Shown: positions 1 through 8,125 of the stretch, piece by piece
How the letters are laid out: each line of letters starts with the position of its first letter
Numbering within the stretch: the first letter of the stretch is position 1
Assembly (NCBI GenBank): GCA_018651725.1
Contig: JABIDK010000006.1
Coordinates: 1 to 48,481, forward strand
DNA length: 48,481 nucleotides
Origin: Candidatus Falkowiibacteriota bacterium
Lineage (GTDB): Bacteria; Patescibacteriota; Patescibacteriia; JAACEG01
Reading direction: 5' to 3'
Notes under the pieces: generated by a model
Database searches by the model: none
Told to the model about the DNA's origin: nothing
Seen by the model: only the letters and a program-made list of their open reading frames with translations
Position numbers and translations under genes: made by a program

Positions 1-363
1 CCGGATTATACTCCAGAAAGGCACGAGGCAATGACTCAAGCTTTCGAAAATGTAGATTATAACGCTTGGAAAGAAGCAAGAGGAGAAACAAAAGGCAAAG
101 GCAGAATGATGGAAGTAATCAACGAAGAAAATTTTAATAAGTTTGTAGAGATCAGACAATTGAGGTTAGACGGAGACACCGAAGGGGCTGACGCAATCAG
201 GGAAGAGCTTGGCCTTGGACAAGGAAAAATGTCAAGAGGTGAAGGCGGCAACAGAGGTAATGGTGAAGGAAGAGGCATGCATCGTTCAGGCGATAGAGGA
301 CAAAACACAGGAGGAAAGTTTGTTGATGAAAACAATGACGGAATATGTGATTTTATGCAGTAA
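1..363 (+). CDS. C-terminal part of a small exported/structural protein (5' end outside window)
   Basis: The reading frame is open to base 1, so the true start lies upstream and the Met at base 31 is probably internal. The visible 120 residues hold an Asp-Tyr-x-x-Trp-Lys segment (VDYNAWKEA) and a second helix-like segment (NEENFNKFVEIRQL). A Gly/Arg/Asn-rich linker follows, and the protein ends in DENNDGICDF, whose D-x-N-x-D-G spacing resembles a calcium-binding EF-hand or dockerin-like loop. From memory, small Patescibacteria proteins with repeated Asp-Trp units look like this, but no function is established. A strong terminator follows immediately, so this is the last gene of its transcript. 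The neighbouring lipoprotein is also Met/Gly-rich. Confidence 0.75.
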   Translation, partial: PDYTPERHEAMTQAFENVDYNAWKEARGETKGKGRMMEVINEENFNKFVEIRQLRLDGDTEGADAIREELGLGQGKMSRGEGGNRGNGEGRGMHRSGDRGQNTGGKFVDENNDGICDFMQ

Positions 364-372
364 TCTTATAAC

Positions 373-409
373 AAAAAAGCAAGCTTGCAATACGCAAGTT
401 TGCTTTTTT
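373..409 (+). terminator. Rho-independent terminator
   Basis: The arms AAAAAGCAAGCTTGC and GCAAGTTTGCTTTTT pair along 15 bp (one G-U) around a 5-nt loop and run into six T residues. It lies 10 bases after the stop of the partial first gene and separates it from the lipoprotein/exporter operon. Confidence 0.9.
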
Positions 410-456
410 CACTGTTATACGATAGGTTTATTTCAAGATTAATTTAACTTTAAAAT

Positions 457-1026
457 ATGAAAAAAACAATTATTTTTGCAAGTATTTTTTTATTATCTAT
501 CTCGTTTCTCACTGGTTGTGGAAGTGATGACAGTAGTCAGAAAAACCCCGAAGTATTAAGAAGTCCTGATTTTGGACAACCGGAAAGACAGCCCGATGCT
601 ATGGGAATTGTTAAATCAGTTACCGGAAACGAGGTAACTATACTAAAATTAGACATGTCTAAATTTGGTGAAGAAAGAGTTTCGGGCGAAGGAGACTCTG
701 AAGATAGTGAAAAAGTAGCACCATCTTTAAGTAGTAGTAGTGGTATGAGGGGTATGGGCGGTGGCATGGGTAGTGGCAAAAGCGCTGATATGAGTGATGC
801 AGAGAGAATAGAGATGATGAAATCAAAAACCGTGGGAGAAATGACCATCTTGATCCCTGTTGGCATTCAGATGTTAACACCAGACGCTAACGAAGCCGAT
901 GAAAACGAGAGATCTATAACAGAGGCAACTTTTAGTGAAATTAAACAAGATAAAATGGTTAATATTTGGTTAAATAAAGACATTACAGATCGTAATGTTG
1001 CTGAGTTTGTATTTATTAAAAGATAA
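457..1026 (+). CDS. Putative lipoprotein encoded with a MacAB-like exporter
   Basis: The 189-aa product starts with a lipoprotein signal peptide: basic MKK, a hydrophobic core, and the lipobox LTGC at about residues 18-21, so Cys21 would be lipidated and the protein would sit on the outer face of the membrane. After the lipobox comes an acidic linker, then a segment like a small beta-fold (GIVKSVTGNEVTILKLDMSK). A Met/Gly-rich stretch around residues 95-107 (GMRGMGGGMGSG) interrupts the domain, and a C-terminal beta-rich part follows. I do not recognise a named family. The stop lies 4 bases before the next gene, which encodes the periplasmic-adaptor subunit of an ABC exporter, so it probably belongs to that system. 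No SD is seen before its ATG. Confidence 0.75.
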   Translation: MKKTIIFASIFLLSISFLTGCGSDDSSQKNPEVLRSPDFGQPERQPDAMGIVKSVTGNEVTILKLDMSKFGEERVSGEGDSEDSEKVAPSLSSSSGMRGMGGGMGSGKSADMSDAERIEMMKSKTVGEMTILIPVGIQMLTPDANEADENERSITEATFSEIKQDKMVNIWLNKDITDRNVAEFVFIKR

Positions 1027-1030
1027 TTTT

Positions 1031-2896
1031 ATGACTGGATCAATTATTGAGGAAAGTAAAAAAGAACGGGGTTTTTCTAAATTGTTAAAGGGAAAAAGGA
1101 AAATAATAATTTTTGTTATTGTTTTGTCTGTTGCTGCTTCAGGTTATTTTTATTTTAATAAAGGTGATAACAGTAAAATAGCTGAGGTTACTAAAAAAGA
1201 ATGGACTGTAAAGAAAAGTGATTTGAAGGTATCTATTGAAAGTGACGGAAAGGTTATAGCTGAAGACGGAGTAGCGTTGTCGTTTTCGGTAACAGGAGAT
1301 ACTTTAGAAGTTAAAGAAGTTTTCATCAAGGAGGGAGATAGGATTAGTAAAGGTGATAAAATTGCTTCAGTTACTACGGAAAAGTTAAATTTTGATTTAC
1401 AAAATGCCTACGCCTCTTATCAGTCTTCTCTGGCTAATTTAGAAACTAAACAAGCCGGTCCAACCGAAGAAGAAAAAGATAAGGTTAAAAATTCAATTGA
1501 ACAGGCCAAGGTTTCTCTTGAGCAAGCAAAAATAACTTTGGAACAAATTAAGTCCAGCTCTCAACAAAAGATAAATAATGCCGAAAAAGCTTTAGCAACT
1601 GCCGAAAATAATTTAAAATTAAATAATAACGAAAGTAGCGAAATTGTCGATAGCGCTTATGAGGACTTAGTTAATAGTATTAAGTCTGTTGGCGTTTCTT
1701 TTGGAAGTATCTTACAAGACTCAGATAGTGTCCTAGGTATTGATGATATAAATATTAACGATGATTTTGAGCTTTTATTGGGAGCCAATAACTCTTCGTC
1801 TTTGGTAAGCGCTGAAATAAGCTACGATAAAGTTAAAACAGAAAAAGAGAAAATTGATTTTTATATTTTGAATTTAAATACTTATAGCAATCATGAAGAG
1901 ATAGATACAGCCGGTAATGAAATTGAGGTAGCGTTAAGTATTATGCAAAACCATTTATTTGACATGTCTATATTGCTTGGCGCAACAACAGTTGGACCGG
2001 GTTTAACTCAGGCAGAGTTAGATAGTTTTGTAAGTACTAATAATTCCAACCGTTCCAGTGTTAGTAGTAATGCAACGACTATTACTAATAGTCTTCAGTC
2101 GGTTCGGAGCGCCAAAAGTAGCTTGAGTGGTTATAAAATTACCTATCAAAAAGCCGTAGAGGATCTTGAAACAGCTAAGGAACAGGCTGAACAAGATATA
2201 ATGAATTCAGAAAATACGGTAAAATCTAAAGAATTATCGTTAGAACAAGTAGAAATTTCTTACAGAGAATTAGTTGCGCCAACAAGGGACGTTGATTTGG
2301 CATCACTAAGGGCTCAGCTTACTTCCGCGGCGATAAACATCGATAAAGCGAAATATAATATTGCGCAAGCTACTTTAATATCTCCAATAGACGGTGAAGT
2401 GGCTATGTTAAATTATAAAGTGGGAGATATTATAAATAGAGACGATGGAAACGCGGTCGCTACAATTATTAATAACGACACTTTATTTGTGGAGGTTAAA
2501 ATTGAGGAAGCGGATATAAATAAAATTAAAGTTGGTCAGAAATCTTATGTGACATTTGACGCTGTTGATAGTTTAACTTTGGATGGAGAAATTAGTTTTA
2601 TTTCTTTAACATCTTCTACGGACAATAATGGAATTGTTACTTATTTGGTGCGAATTATTATTAATAACACCGGTGAGGAAAAAATTAGAGAAGGCATGAC
2701 AGCTTTTGTTGATTTTATAACAGCTGAAGCAAAGAACATTTTAATTGTACCGGTAGCGGCAGTTAGAAATGTTAACGGAAAGCCATCGGTAGAGTTAGTT
2801 AGTGGCGAGTGGCAACCGGTTGTGACTGGATTTACAGACGGGAAGAATGTAGAAATAATTAGCGGTCTAGAGAATAGCGATAAAATAGTTTATTAA
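1031..2896 (+). CDS. HlyD/MacA-family membrane fusion (adaptor) protein
   Basis: The 621-aa adaptor subunit of a MacB-type ABC exporter. A single N-terminal membrane segment (about residues 23-41) follows a basic cytoplasmic tail. Then comes the first half of a lipoyl/barrel-sandwich domain (VKEVFIKEGDRISKGDKIAS), a long coiled-coil region rich in Lys/Glu/Gln, and the second lipoyl half (ATLISPIDGEVAMLNYKVGD). A beta-barrel and membrane-proximal domain run to the C-terminus (NILIVPVAAVRNVNGKPSVEL). The family usually has about 370-450 residues; the excess here is a long helical hairpin between the lipoyl halves. I chose the ATG at 1031, not an upstream in-frame ATG at 995, because 995 lies inside the lipoprotein gene and would put extra residues before the basic tail. 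The ATPase gene follows after one base. Confidence 0.88.
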   Translation: MTGSIIEESKKERGFSKLLKGKRKIIIFVIVLSVAASGYFYFNKGDNSKIAEVTKKEWTVKKSDLKVSIESDGKVIAEDGVALSFSVTGDTLEVKEVFIKEGDRISKGDKIASVTTEKLNFDLQNAYASYQSSLANLETKQAGPTEEEKDKVKNSIEQAKVSLEQAKITLEQIKSSSQQKINNAEKALATAENNLKLNNNESSEIVDSAYEDLVNSIKSVGVSFGSILQDSDSVLGIDDININDDFELLLGANNSSSLVSAEISYDKVKTEKEKIDFYILNLNTYSNHEEIDTAGNEIEVALSIMQNHLFDMSILLGATTVGPGLTQAELDSFVSTNNSNRSSVSSNATTITNSLQSVRSAKSSLSGYKITYQKAVEDLETAKEQAEQDIMNSENTVKSKELSLEQVEISYRELVAPTRDVDLASLRAQLTSAAINIDKAKYNIAQATLISPIDGEVAMLNYKVGDIINRDDGNAVATIINNDTLFVEVKIEEADINKIKVGQKSYVTFDAVDSLTLDGEISFISLTSSTDNNGIVTYLVRIIINNTGEEKIREGMTAFVDFITAEAKNILIVPVAAVRNVNGKPSVELVSGEWQPVVTGFTDGKNVEIISGLENSDKIVY

Positions 2897-2897
2897 T

Positions 2898-3608
2898 ATG
2901 AAGGAAAAATTAGCTATAAAGCTAGAGAGTGTCCATAAATCTTATTTTTTGTCTAACAAAGAAGAGATTCCTGTTTTGAATGGGATAGATTTAGAAATTA
3001 AAACCGGAGAATTTGTGGCATTGATGGGCGAGTCCGGAGGAGGAAAGACAACCCTGCTTAATATTATTGGTGGTCTTCATCCACTCACTAGTGGGCGATA
3101 TTTTTTGGAAGAAGAAAATATTGGAGAGGTTCGTGACGATTACACCCTCGCGTATATTAGGAATAAAAAAATGGGGTTTATTTTTCAGCAGTTTAATCTT
3201 CTCTCCAGATTTACAGCTTTAAAAAATATTACTCTCCCGGCTCTTTATGCCGGACAAAACAGGAAAGAAAGAGAAGAAAAAGCCTTTGATCTTATGAAAA
3301 GTGTTGGTATTGAAGATAGAGCGTATCACAAGCCAACGGAATTATCCGGAGGACAGCAACAACGTGTTTCTATTTGCCGGTCACTTATTAATAGCCCGGA
3401 CATATTACTCGCCGATGAGCCAACCGGAGCGCTTGACTCAAAGTCCGGACTTGAGATAATGAAGATTTTTACGAATTTAAAAAAAGAAGGAAAAACCATT
3501 ATTATGGTGACGCATACATCCGAGGTAGCTAAATTTGCCGATCGAATTATTTTTTTACGAGACGGAAAAGTGGTTGATAATAATTATAAATTAAGTTCCA
3601 ATTATTAG
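2898..3608 (+). CDS. ABC transporter ATP-binding protein, MacB/LolD type
   Basis: The 236-aa cytoplasmic ATPase that powers the adjacent exporter. Visible motifs are Walker A GESGGGKTT (normally GPSGSGKST), a Q-loop in GFIFQQFNLL, signature LSGGQQQR, Walker B ILLADEPTGALD and an H-loop in IMVTHTSEVA. The GALD D-loop and overall length are typical of the LolD/MacB ATPase branch that works with FtsX-fold permeases and lacks membrane segments of its own. It sits between the adaptor gene (1-base gap) and the permease gene (4-base gap), so the three form one operon. The substrate cannot be read from the sequence. Confidence 0.93.
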   Translation: MKEKLAIKLESVHKSYFLSNKEEIPVLNGIDLEIKTGEFVALMGESGGGKTTLLNIIGGLHPLTSGRYFLEEENIGEVRDDYTLAYIRNKKMGFIFQQFNLLSRFTALKNITLPALYAGQNRKEREEKAFDLMKSVGIEDRAYHKPTELSGGQQQRVSICRSLINSPDILLADEPTGALDSKSGLEIMKIFTNLKKEGKTIIMVTHTSEVAKFADRIIFLRDGKVVDNNYKLSSNY

Positions 3609-3612
3609 ACTT

Positions 3613-4812
3613 ATGGTTTTTGAGATTATTAAAATGGCTCTAGAGTCGTTATGGAATAACAAGACAAGAACTCTTTTGTCTATGCTTGGAATTATAATCG
3701 GAGTATCAACGGTAATTGCCGTTGTCGGTATCGGTAAAGGAGCCGAGATGGCTGTTAATGAACAGTTTCAAGGGCTTAGTGCGAATTCTTTATTGATTAT
3801 GTCATCTCGAAGCAGGAGCTCAACGGGAACTTCTAACCTTAAAGCTCAGGATTCTGAGGCTATCAAAGAACAAGCAACTCATATAAGCAAAGCAACCTCC
3901 TTAGTAAGAGGAAGTACAATTGTATCTTTTGGCAAAGAAAGTGGAACCATTTCAATACTTGGAATTGATTCAAATTATTTTGAAGTTTCAAATTATGAGC
4001 TATCGAAAGGAGAATCAATCACTGATTCGGACATTTCTTCCAGGGCTAAAATAGCAATTTTAGGAACAGGCGTGATAGATACTTTATTTGAAGAAGATGA
4101 AGATCCTGTAGGACAGAATATTACCATAAAAGGAAAAACTTATAGTGTGATTGGAATTTTGAAGGAAATTGGCTCTAGTTTTGGACCGGTAACGCCCGAT
4201 GATTCAATTTTCGTTCCTTACACAACGGCCGAGGCCAGCATTCTTGGCTCCAGTGCTTTCACAATGCTTAATCTTACCGTTGATAATGTGGATAACGTTG
4301 AAATTGCGACCGAAGAAGTTATAGGAATTCTCAGGGACGAGCACAATTTAAAAGCAAGTCAAGAAGATGACTTTAGGATAATGGATGCCGGTAGTATGGT
4401 AGGAGCTGCTCAAGAATCAGCCGAGTTAATGACCGTTCTACTTACAGCCGTAGCCGCAATTGTGCTTTTAGTATCTGGTATTGGGATCATGAATGTAATG
4501 TTTGTTACTGTAGCTGAGCGAACAAAAGAAATCGGTATCGCCAGAGCGATTGGCGCTAAACAATTTGATATTTTAAGCCAATTTTTATTAGAATCAGTCG
4601 TACTTTCTATGTTTGGTGGTATTTTGGGTGTATTTTTAGGACAATTAGCTTTATATCTAATAAATAGAATGGATTTTATTATAATAGCTAGCAATATAGT
4701 CGGTCCAATAATTGGTTTTTCTTTTTCAGCAATAGTCGGCATATTCTTTGGTTTTTATCCAGCGCTAAAAGCCAGTCGACTAGATCCAGTTGATGCTCTT
4801 CGGAGTGAATAA
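3613..4812 (+). CDS. MacB-type ABC transporter permease (FtsX fold)
   Basis: This 399-aa protein has the MacB permease layout. There is one N-terminal membrane helix (TLLSMLGIIIGVSTVIAVVG), a large extracytoplasmic MacB periplasmic-core domain (about residues 45-255), and then three helices of the FtsX domain (about 270-390). It ends with ALKASRLDPVDALRSE, the conserved tail of this family. With the adaptor and ATPase it would form a mechanotransmission exporter that moves substrate on the outer side of the membrane rather than through a channel. In a cell with a single membrane the likely cargo is a peptide or lipid-linked molecule, but this is inference. A weak terminator follows. Confidence 0.92.
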   Translation: MVFEIIKMALESLWNNKTRTLLSMLGIIIGVSTVIAVVGIGKGAEMAVNEQFQGLSANSLLIMSSRSRSSTGTSNLKAQDSEAIKEQATHISKATSLVRGSTIVSFGKESGTISILGIDSNYFEVSNYELSKGESITDSDISSRAKIAILGTGVIDTLFEEDEDPVGQNITIKGKTYSVIGILKEIGSSFGPVTPDDSIFVPYTTAEASILGSSAFTMLNLTVDNVDNVEIATEEVIGILRDEHNLKASQEDDFRIMDAGSMVGAAQESAELMTVLLTAVAAIVLLVSGIGIMNVMFVTVAERTKEIGIARAIGAKQFDILSQFLLESVVLSMFGGILGVFLGQLALYLINRMDFIIIASNIVGPIIGFSFSAIVGIFFGFYPALKASRLDPVDALRSE

Positions 4813-4841
4813 TTATTATATAATCAGTTTATTGTCAGAAA

Positions 4842-4867
4842 GAAGCGTAATTTTTTTACGTTTTTTT
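4842..4867 (+). terminator. Weak Rho-independent terminator
   Basis: A short stem CGTAA/TTACG around a T-rich loop is followed by seven T residues, shortly after the permease stop and just before the next promoter. The stem is only 5-6 bp, so confidence is limited. Confidence 0.45.
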
Positions 4868-4876
4868 ATTTTTCTA

Positions 4877-4905
4877 TTGATTTTTTGTAAATTTTGTGCT
4901 ATATT
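4877..4905 (+). promoter_or_regulatory. Promoter of the membrane protein/DUF87 ATPase operon
   Basis: TTGATT and TATATT are separated by exactly 17 bases, and the -10 is preceded by TGC, giving an extended -10. The predicted start near 4912 would leave a leader of about 24 nt with no SD. Confidence 0.7.
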
Positions 4906-4935
4906 ATATTTATAAAATATAATTATTGATTACTA

Positions 4936-6348
4936 ATGTTAGAAGATTTAGCAAGAATGGGTGAGGGGCCGTTTATAGCGGCTTGGATTATACTGAAATA
5001 TTTTGGTATTCCTGTTTTTTTAATGCTTGGTTTTTTTGGTGGACGGATTTTGTGGCTTAACTCAAGGCAAACTAAATATGGCGAAACTTTAGAGTATACT
5101 TTATTAGCCATTGATATTCCAAAGGAAAATGAACAAAGTCCTAAGGCAATTGAAAATATGTTTGACCAAATTTCCGGTGCTCACTCTAGTTATGGTTTTA
5201 TTGATAAATGGTGGTATGGAAAAACGCAGGCAAAATTTGGCTTTGAGATAATTAGTGTTGATGGTTATGTTCAGTTTTTAATATATACACAAACAGGATT
5301 TAGAGATTTAGTTGAAGCGGCAATTTATGCTCAATACCCGGATGCGGAAATTACCGAAGTAGAAGATTACACGGAAAATGCTCCTGAAAGATTTCCAAAT
5401 GAAGATTACAAGCTTTGGGGTGCAGAATTTATTGAGTCTAGTAAAGATGTTTATCCGATTCAGACCTATCCTTTTTTTGAACATAGTTTAACTCAAGAAT
5501 TTAAAGATCCAATGGCAGCACTTATGGAGATTATGGGGTCACTCAAAAAAGGAGAAAATGTTTGGTTACAATATGTAGTAACCATGGAAGGATTTGAATG
5601 GGTGGGCAGATGTAAAAAAGAAATAAATAAAATTACCGGTAAGGATAAGGGGAAAAATAAAAAAGGATTTTTCGATGAAATAGTAGATTTTTTTATAAAT
5701 TTATTTAATGAAACCGCCAGTCAACTTGCTACCGGAGGAGGAGAAGTAAAGCAAGAAAAACCGGAGATCCAGAGAAACTTAATGATGGAGCTTACTCCTG
5801 GAGAAGTTGAAGCTGTAAAAGCAATAGAAGCTAAAATGGGGAAAATCGGTTTTAGGGTAAAAATGAGAATGGTTTATTTTGCGCCTAAAGAAAATTATTC
5901 AACCCGTCGGGGAGTTTCAGCTACAGTTGGTGCTATTAAACAGTTTGCCGGACCATTTAATGGTTTTAAACCAGAGTCTAGATTAACCAGAACCAAAGAT
6001 CACATTTTTTTTGAAGTTAAACGACTGGCAGCCAGGCGAAATAGAATTTTAAATGCTTATAAAACCCGTAGTAATTATCTAGGAGTTGGCGAGGGTTTCA
6101 TTTTGAACTCTGAAGAGTTAGCGACTGTATTTCATTTCCCTATTGCCGAGGCTGTTAAAACACCCTTAGTTAAAAAAGTGGAAAGTAAAAAAGCCGAACC
6201 ACCGATTAACTTGCCTCAGGGAAGCGAAGACGAGGAAAAAGAAGAAGTTATAGCCGAGCCAATCACAGAAGAAGATTTAATTGAACCTGTAAGTATTGAA
6301 GAAGAAATAAAAAAAGACGAACCCCCGGGAAATTTACCAATAGGATAA
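4936..6348 (+). CDS. Membrane-anchored partner of a DUF87/TraG-like ATPase
   Basis: The 470-aa protein has one or two hydrophobic segments near the N-terminus (about residues 12-40), then a soluble, mostly alpha/beta region on the cytoplasmic side. It ends in an acidic low-complexity tail of about 80 residues in which the motif PPxNLP occurs twice (PPINLP and PPGNLP). I do not recognise a named domain. The gene ends 10 bases before a DNA-transfer-type ATPase, and as I remember it such a membrane protein plus ATPase pair is recurrent in Patescibacteria. The likely job is to dock the ATPase at the membrane, in DNA uptake, pilus function or conjugation-like transfer. This rests on context, not on a catalytic motif. 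Confidence 0.75.
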   Translation: MLEDLARMGEGPFIAAWIILKYFGIPVFLMLGFFGGRILWLNSRQTKYGETLEYTLLAIDIPKENEQSPKAIENMFDQISGAHSSYGFIDKWWYGKTQAKFGFEIISVDGYVQFLIYTQTGFRDLVEAAIYAQYPDAEITEVEDYTENAPERFPNEDYKLWGAEFIESSKDVYPIQTYPFFEHSLTQEFKDPMAALMEIMGSLKKGENVWLQYVVTMEGFEWVGRCKKEINKITGKDKGKNKKGFFDEIVDFFINLFNETASQLATGGGEVKQEKPEIQRNLMMELTPGEVEAVKAIEAKMGKIGFRVKMRMVYFAPKENYSTRRGVSATVGAIKQFAGPFNGFKPESRLTRTKDHIFFEVKRLAARRNRILNAYKTRSNYLGVGEGFILNSEELATVFHFPIAEAVKTPLVKKVESKKAEPPINLPQGSEDEEKEEVIAEPITEEDLIEPVSIEEEIKKDEPPGNLPIG

Positions 6349-6358
6349 TTAACAACTT

Positions 6359-8125
6359 ATGTCTAATAACAATTTACAACAAAAAGATATTACACTCTTT
6401 GCTGAAACAACTTTTCGAAATAAAAAAGAACGTTTTGGAATTAAAACAGACGATAGAAGGCGGCATGTTTATTTGATCGGTAAGACCGGAATGGGAAAAA
6501 GTACGATGATGGAAAATATGATCTACCAAGATATTATGGCTGGTCGGGGAGTGGCCTTGGCTGACCCACACGGAGATTTTGTGGAAAAAATTCTTGATTA
6601 TATTCCGGCAAATAGAATTAATGATGTGGTTTATTTTAATCCGGCTGATCTTAATAATCCGATGGCTTTTAATATTTTAGAGTCACTTAATCCTGAGACA
6701 AGACACATCGCCGCTTCCGGACTTGTTGGAGTATTTAAGAAATTGTGGGCCGACAGCTGGGGGCCTCGTCTTGAGTATTTATTGCGTAACGCTATCTTGG
6801 CTTTAATGGAAACTCCGAATACTACGATTTTAGGTGTGATGAGAGTTTTGGTTGATAATAATTTCCGTAAAAAAATAGTTGCAAATATTCAAGACCCGAT
6901 TGTAAAAGCTTTTTGGACAGATGAATATTCCAAATACACTGCCTCTTTTCAGGTTGAGGCTATTAGCCCGATTCAAAATAAGGTTGGGCAATTTATCTCT
7001 ACGCCTTTAATTAGAAATATTATCGGCCAAGTTAAATCGTCTTTTGATATCAGGGAGATAATGGATAATAAAAAAATATTGCTAATGAATTTGTCAAAGG
7101 GGCGAATCGGAGAAGACGCCTCAGCTCTTTTGGGAGCAATGATGATTACTAAGATTCAACTGGCAGCTATGGAAAGAGTAAATATTCCGGAAGAAGAAAG
7201 AAAAGATTTTTATCTTTATGTTGATGAGTTTCAAAATTTTGCCACCGAGTCTTTTGCTGATATTTTATCAGAAGCTCGTAAGTATCGTTTGTGTTTGACA
7301 ATGACTAATCAATACATTGAACAGCTTGATGAGAAAGTTCAAGCAGCTATTTTTGGAAATGTTGGAACTTTAATTAGTTTTAGAGTTGGTCCGACCGACG
7401 CAGAGATTTTGGAAAAAGAATTTGCTCCTCGTTTTACAGAAGAAGATTTAATAAATATTACAAAATTTCATATTTATATTAAATTAATGATCGACGGGAT
7501 AGCCAGTGAACCGTTTTCAGCCAAGGGACTTCCGCCACTTACTAAAAAAGAAAATAACTCCAAAAAAATTATTAAAGTATCACAAGAGCGTTATGGAAAT
7601 AAAAAAGCAGAGGTGGAGGAAAAAATTATTAAATGGTCTGAGAGTGGTCGACAAACAAATCAACAGGTAAATAAGTCAGCAAACAATAAAAATAACCCAG
7701 CTCGAGGTCGATCCGTGTCTGGTGAAAAATCAAGTTCAGTAAAGACGGAGGTAAAGTTTCAAGCGGAAAAACAAGAAAATAATAATAGTTTTGAAGCGCT
7801 TTGCAGTTATTGTGGGGTGGATACAAATGTGTCTTTTAAGCCCGACGGCGTGCGACCGATTTTTTGTAAAGACTGTCTTTTAAAAATGCGCAGTAAAGAG
7901 CTTATAATTGAAAAAAACCATAAAGGAGAATATATAGTAATAAAAGAACCAAAAATTTCGCAACAAAAAACAGGGTTAAGCCTAAACGATATTAAACCAA
8001 AGCAGAAAACGGTTTCAAAAATTTTACCACCAAAACCAGGAAATAATAAGGAAGCAAAAGAAGAGGTAATTCCTAAAAAGAAAAAAGAAAATATTTTAAA
8101 ACCAGGCACAGAGATTAAATTTTAA
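6359..8125 (+). CDS. DUF87/TraG-like (type IV secretion coupling-type) ATPase with C-terminal zinc ribbon
   Basis: This 588-aa protein is an AAA-type DNA-translocating ATPase of the HerA/TraG/VirD4 superfamily. Walker A is GKTGMGKST (residues 41-49), followed by ALADPHGDFVEKIL, a hallmark of these ATPases. Walker B is in LYVDEFQNFA (about 285-294), and the sensor-like LTMTNQYIEQL follows. After about residue 400 there is a Gln/Asn/Lys-rich linker. Then a four-Cys zinc ribbon (CSYC at about 481 and CKDC about 22 residues later) and a basic tail follow. The ribbon may bind DNA or a partner protein. It is encoded directly after its membrane partner and its TAA overlaps the helicase start (TAATG). 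It could instead drive pilus-type DNA uptake; the sequence does not decide. Confidence 0.85.
   Translation: MSNNNLQQKDITLFAETTFRNKKERFGIKTDDRRRHVYLIGKTGMGKSTMMENMIYQDIMAGRGVALADPHGDFVEKILDYIPANRINDVVYFNPADLNNPMAFNILESLNPETRHIAASGLVGVFKKLWADSWGPRLEYLLRNAILALMETPNTTILGVMRVLVDNNFRKKIVANIQDPIVKAFWTDEYSKYTASFQVEAISPIQNKVGQFISTPLIRNIIGQVKSSFDIREIMDNKKILLMNLSKGRIGEDASALLGAMMITKIQLAAMERVNIPEEERKDFYLYVDEFQNFATESFADILSEARKYRLCLTMTNQYIEQLDEKVQAAIFGNVGTLISFRVGPTDAEILEKEFAPRFTEEDLINITKFHIYIKLMIDGIASEPFSAKGLPPLTKKENNSKKIIKVSQERYGNKKAEVEEKIIKWSESGRQTNQQVNKSANNKNNPARGRSVSGEKSSSVKTEVKFQAEKQENNNSFEALCSYCGVDTNVSFKPDGVRPIFCKDCLLKMRSKELIIEKNHKGEYIVIKEPKISQQKTGLSLNDIKPKQKTVSKILPPKPGNNKEAKEEVIPKKKKENILKPGTEIKF

Noticed and set aside
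209..442. 77-codon ORF in another frame
   Set aside because: It runs through the partial first gene and across its terminator.
995..1030. Upstream in-frame ATG for the HlyD/MacA gene
   Set aside because: It lies inside the lipoprotein gene and adds 12 residues before a normal basic N-terminus; 1031 is preferred.
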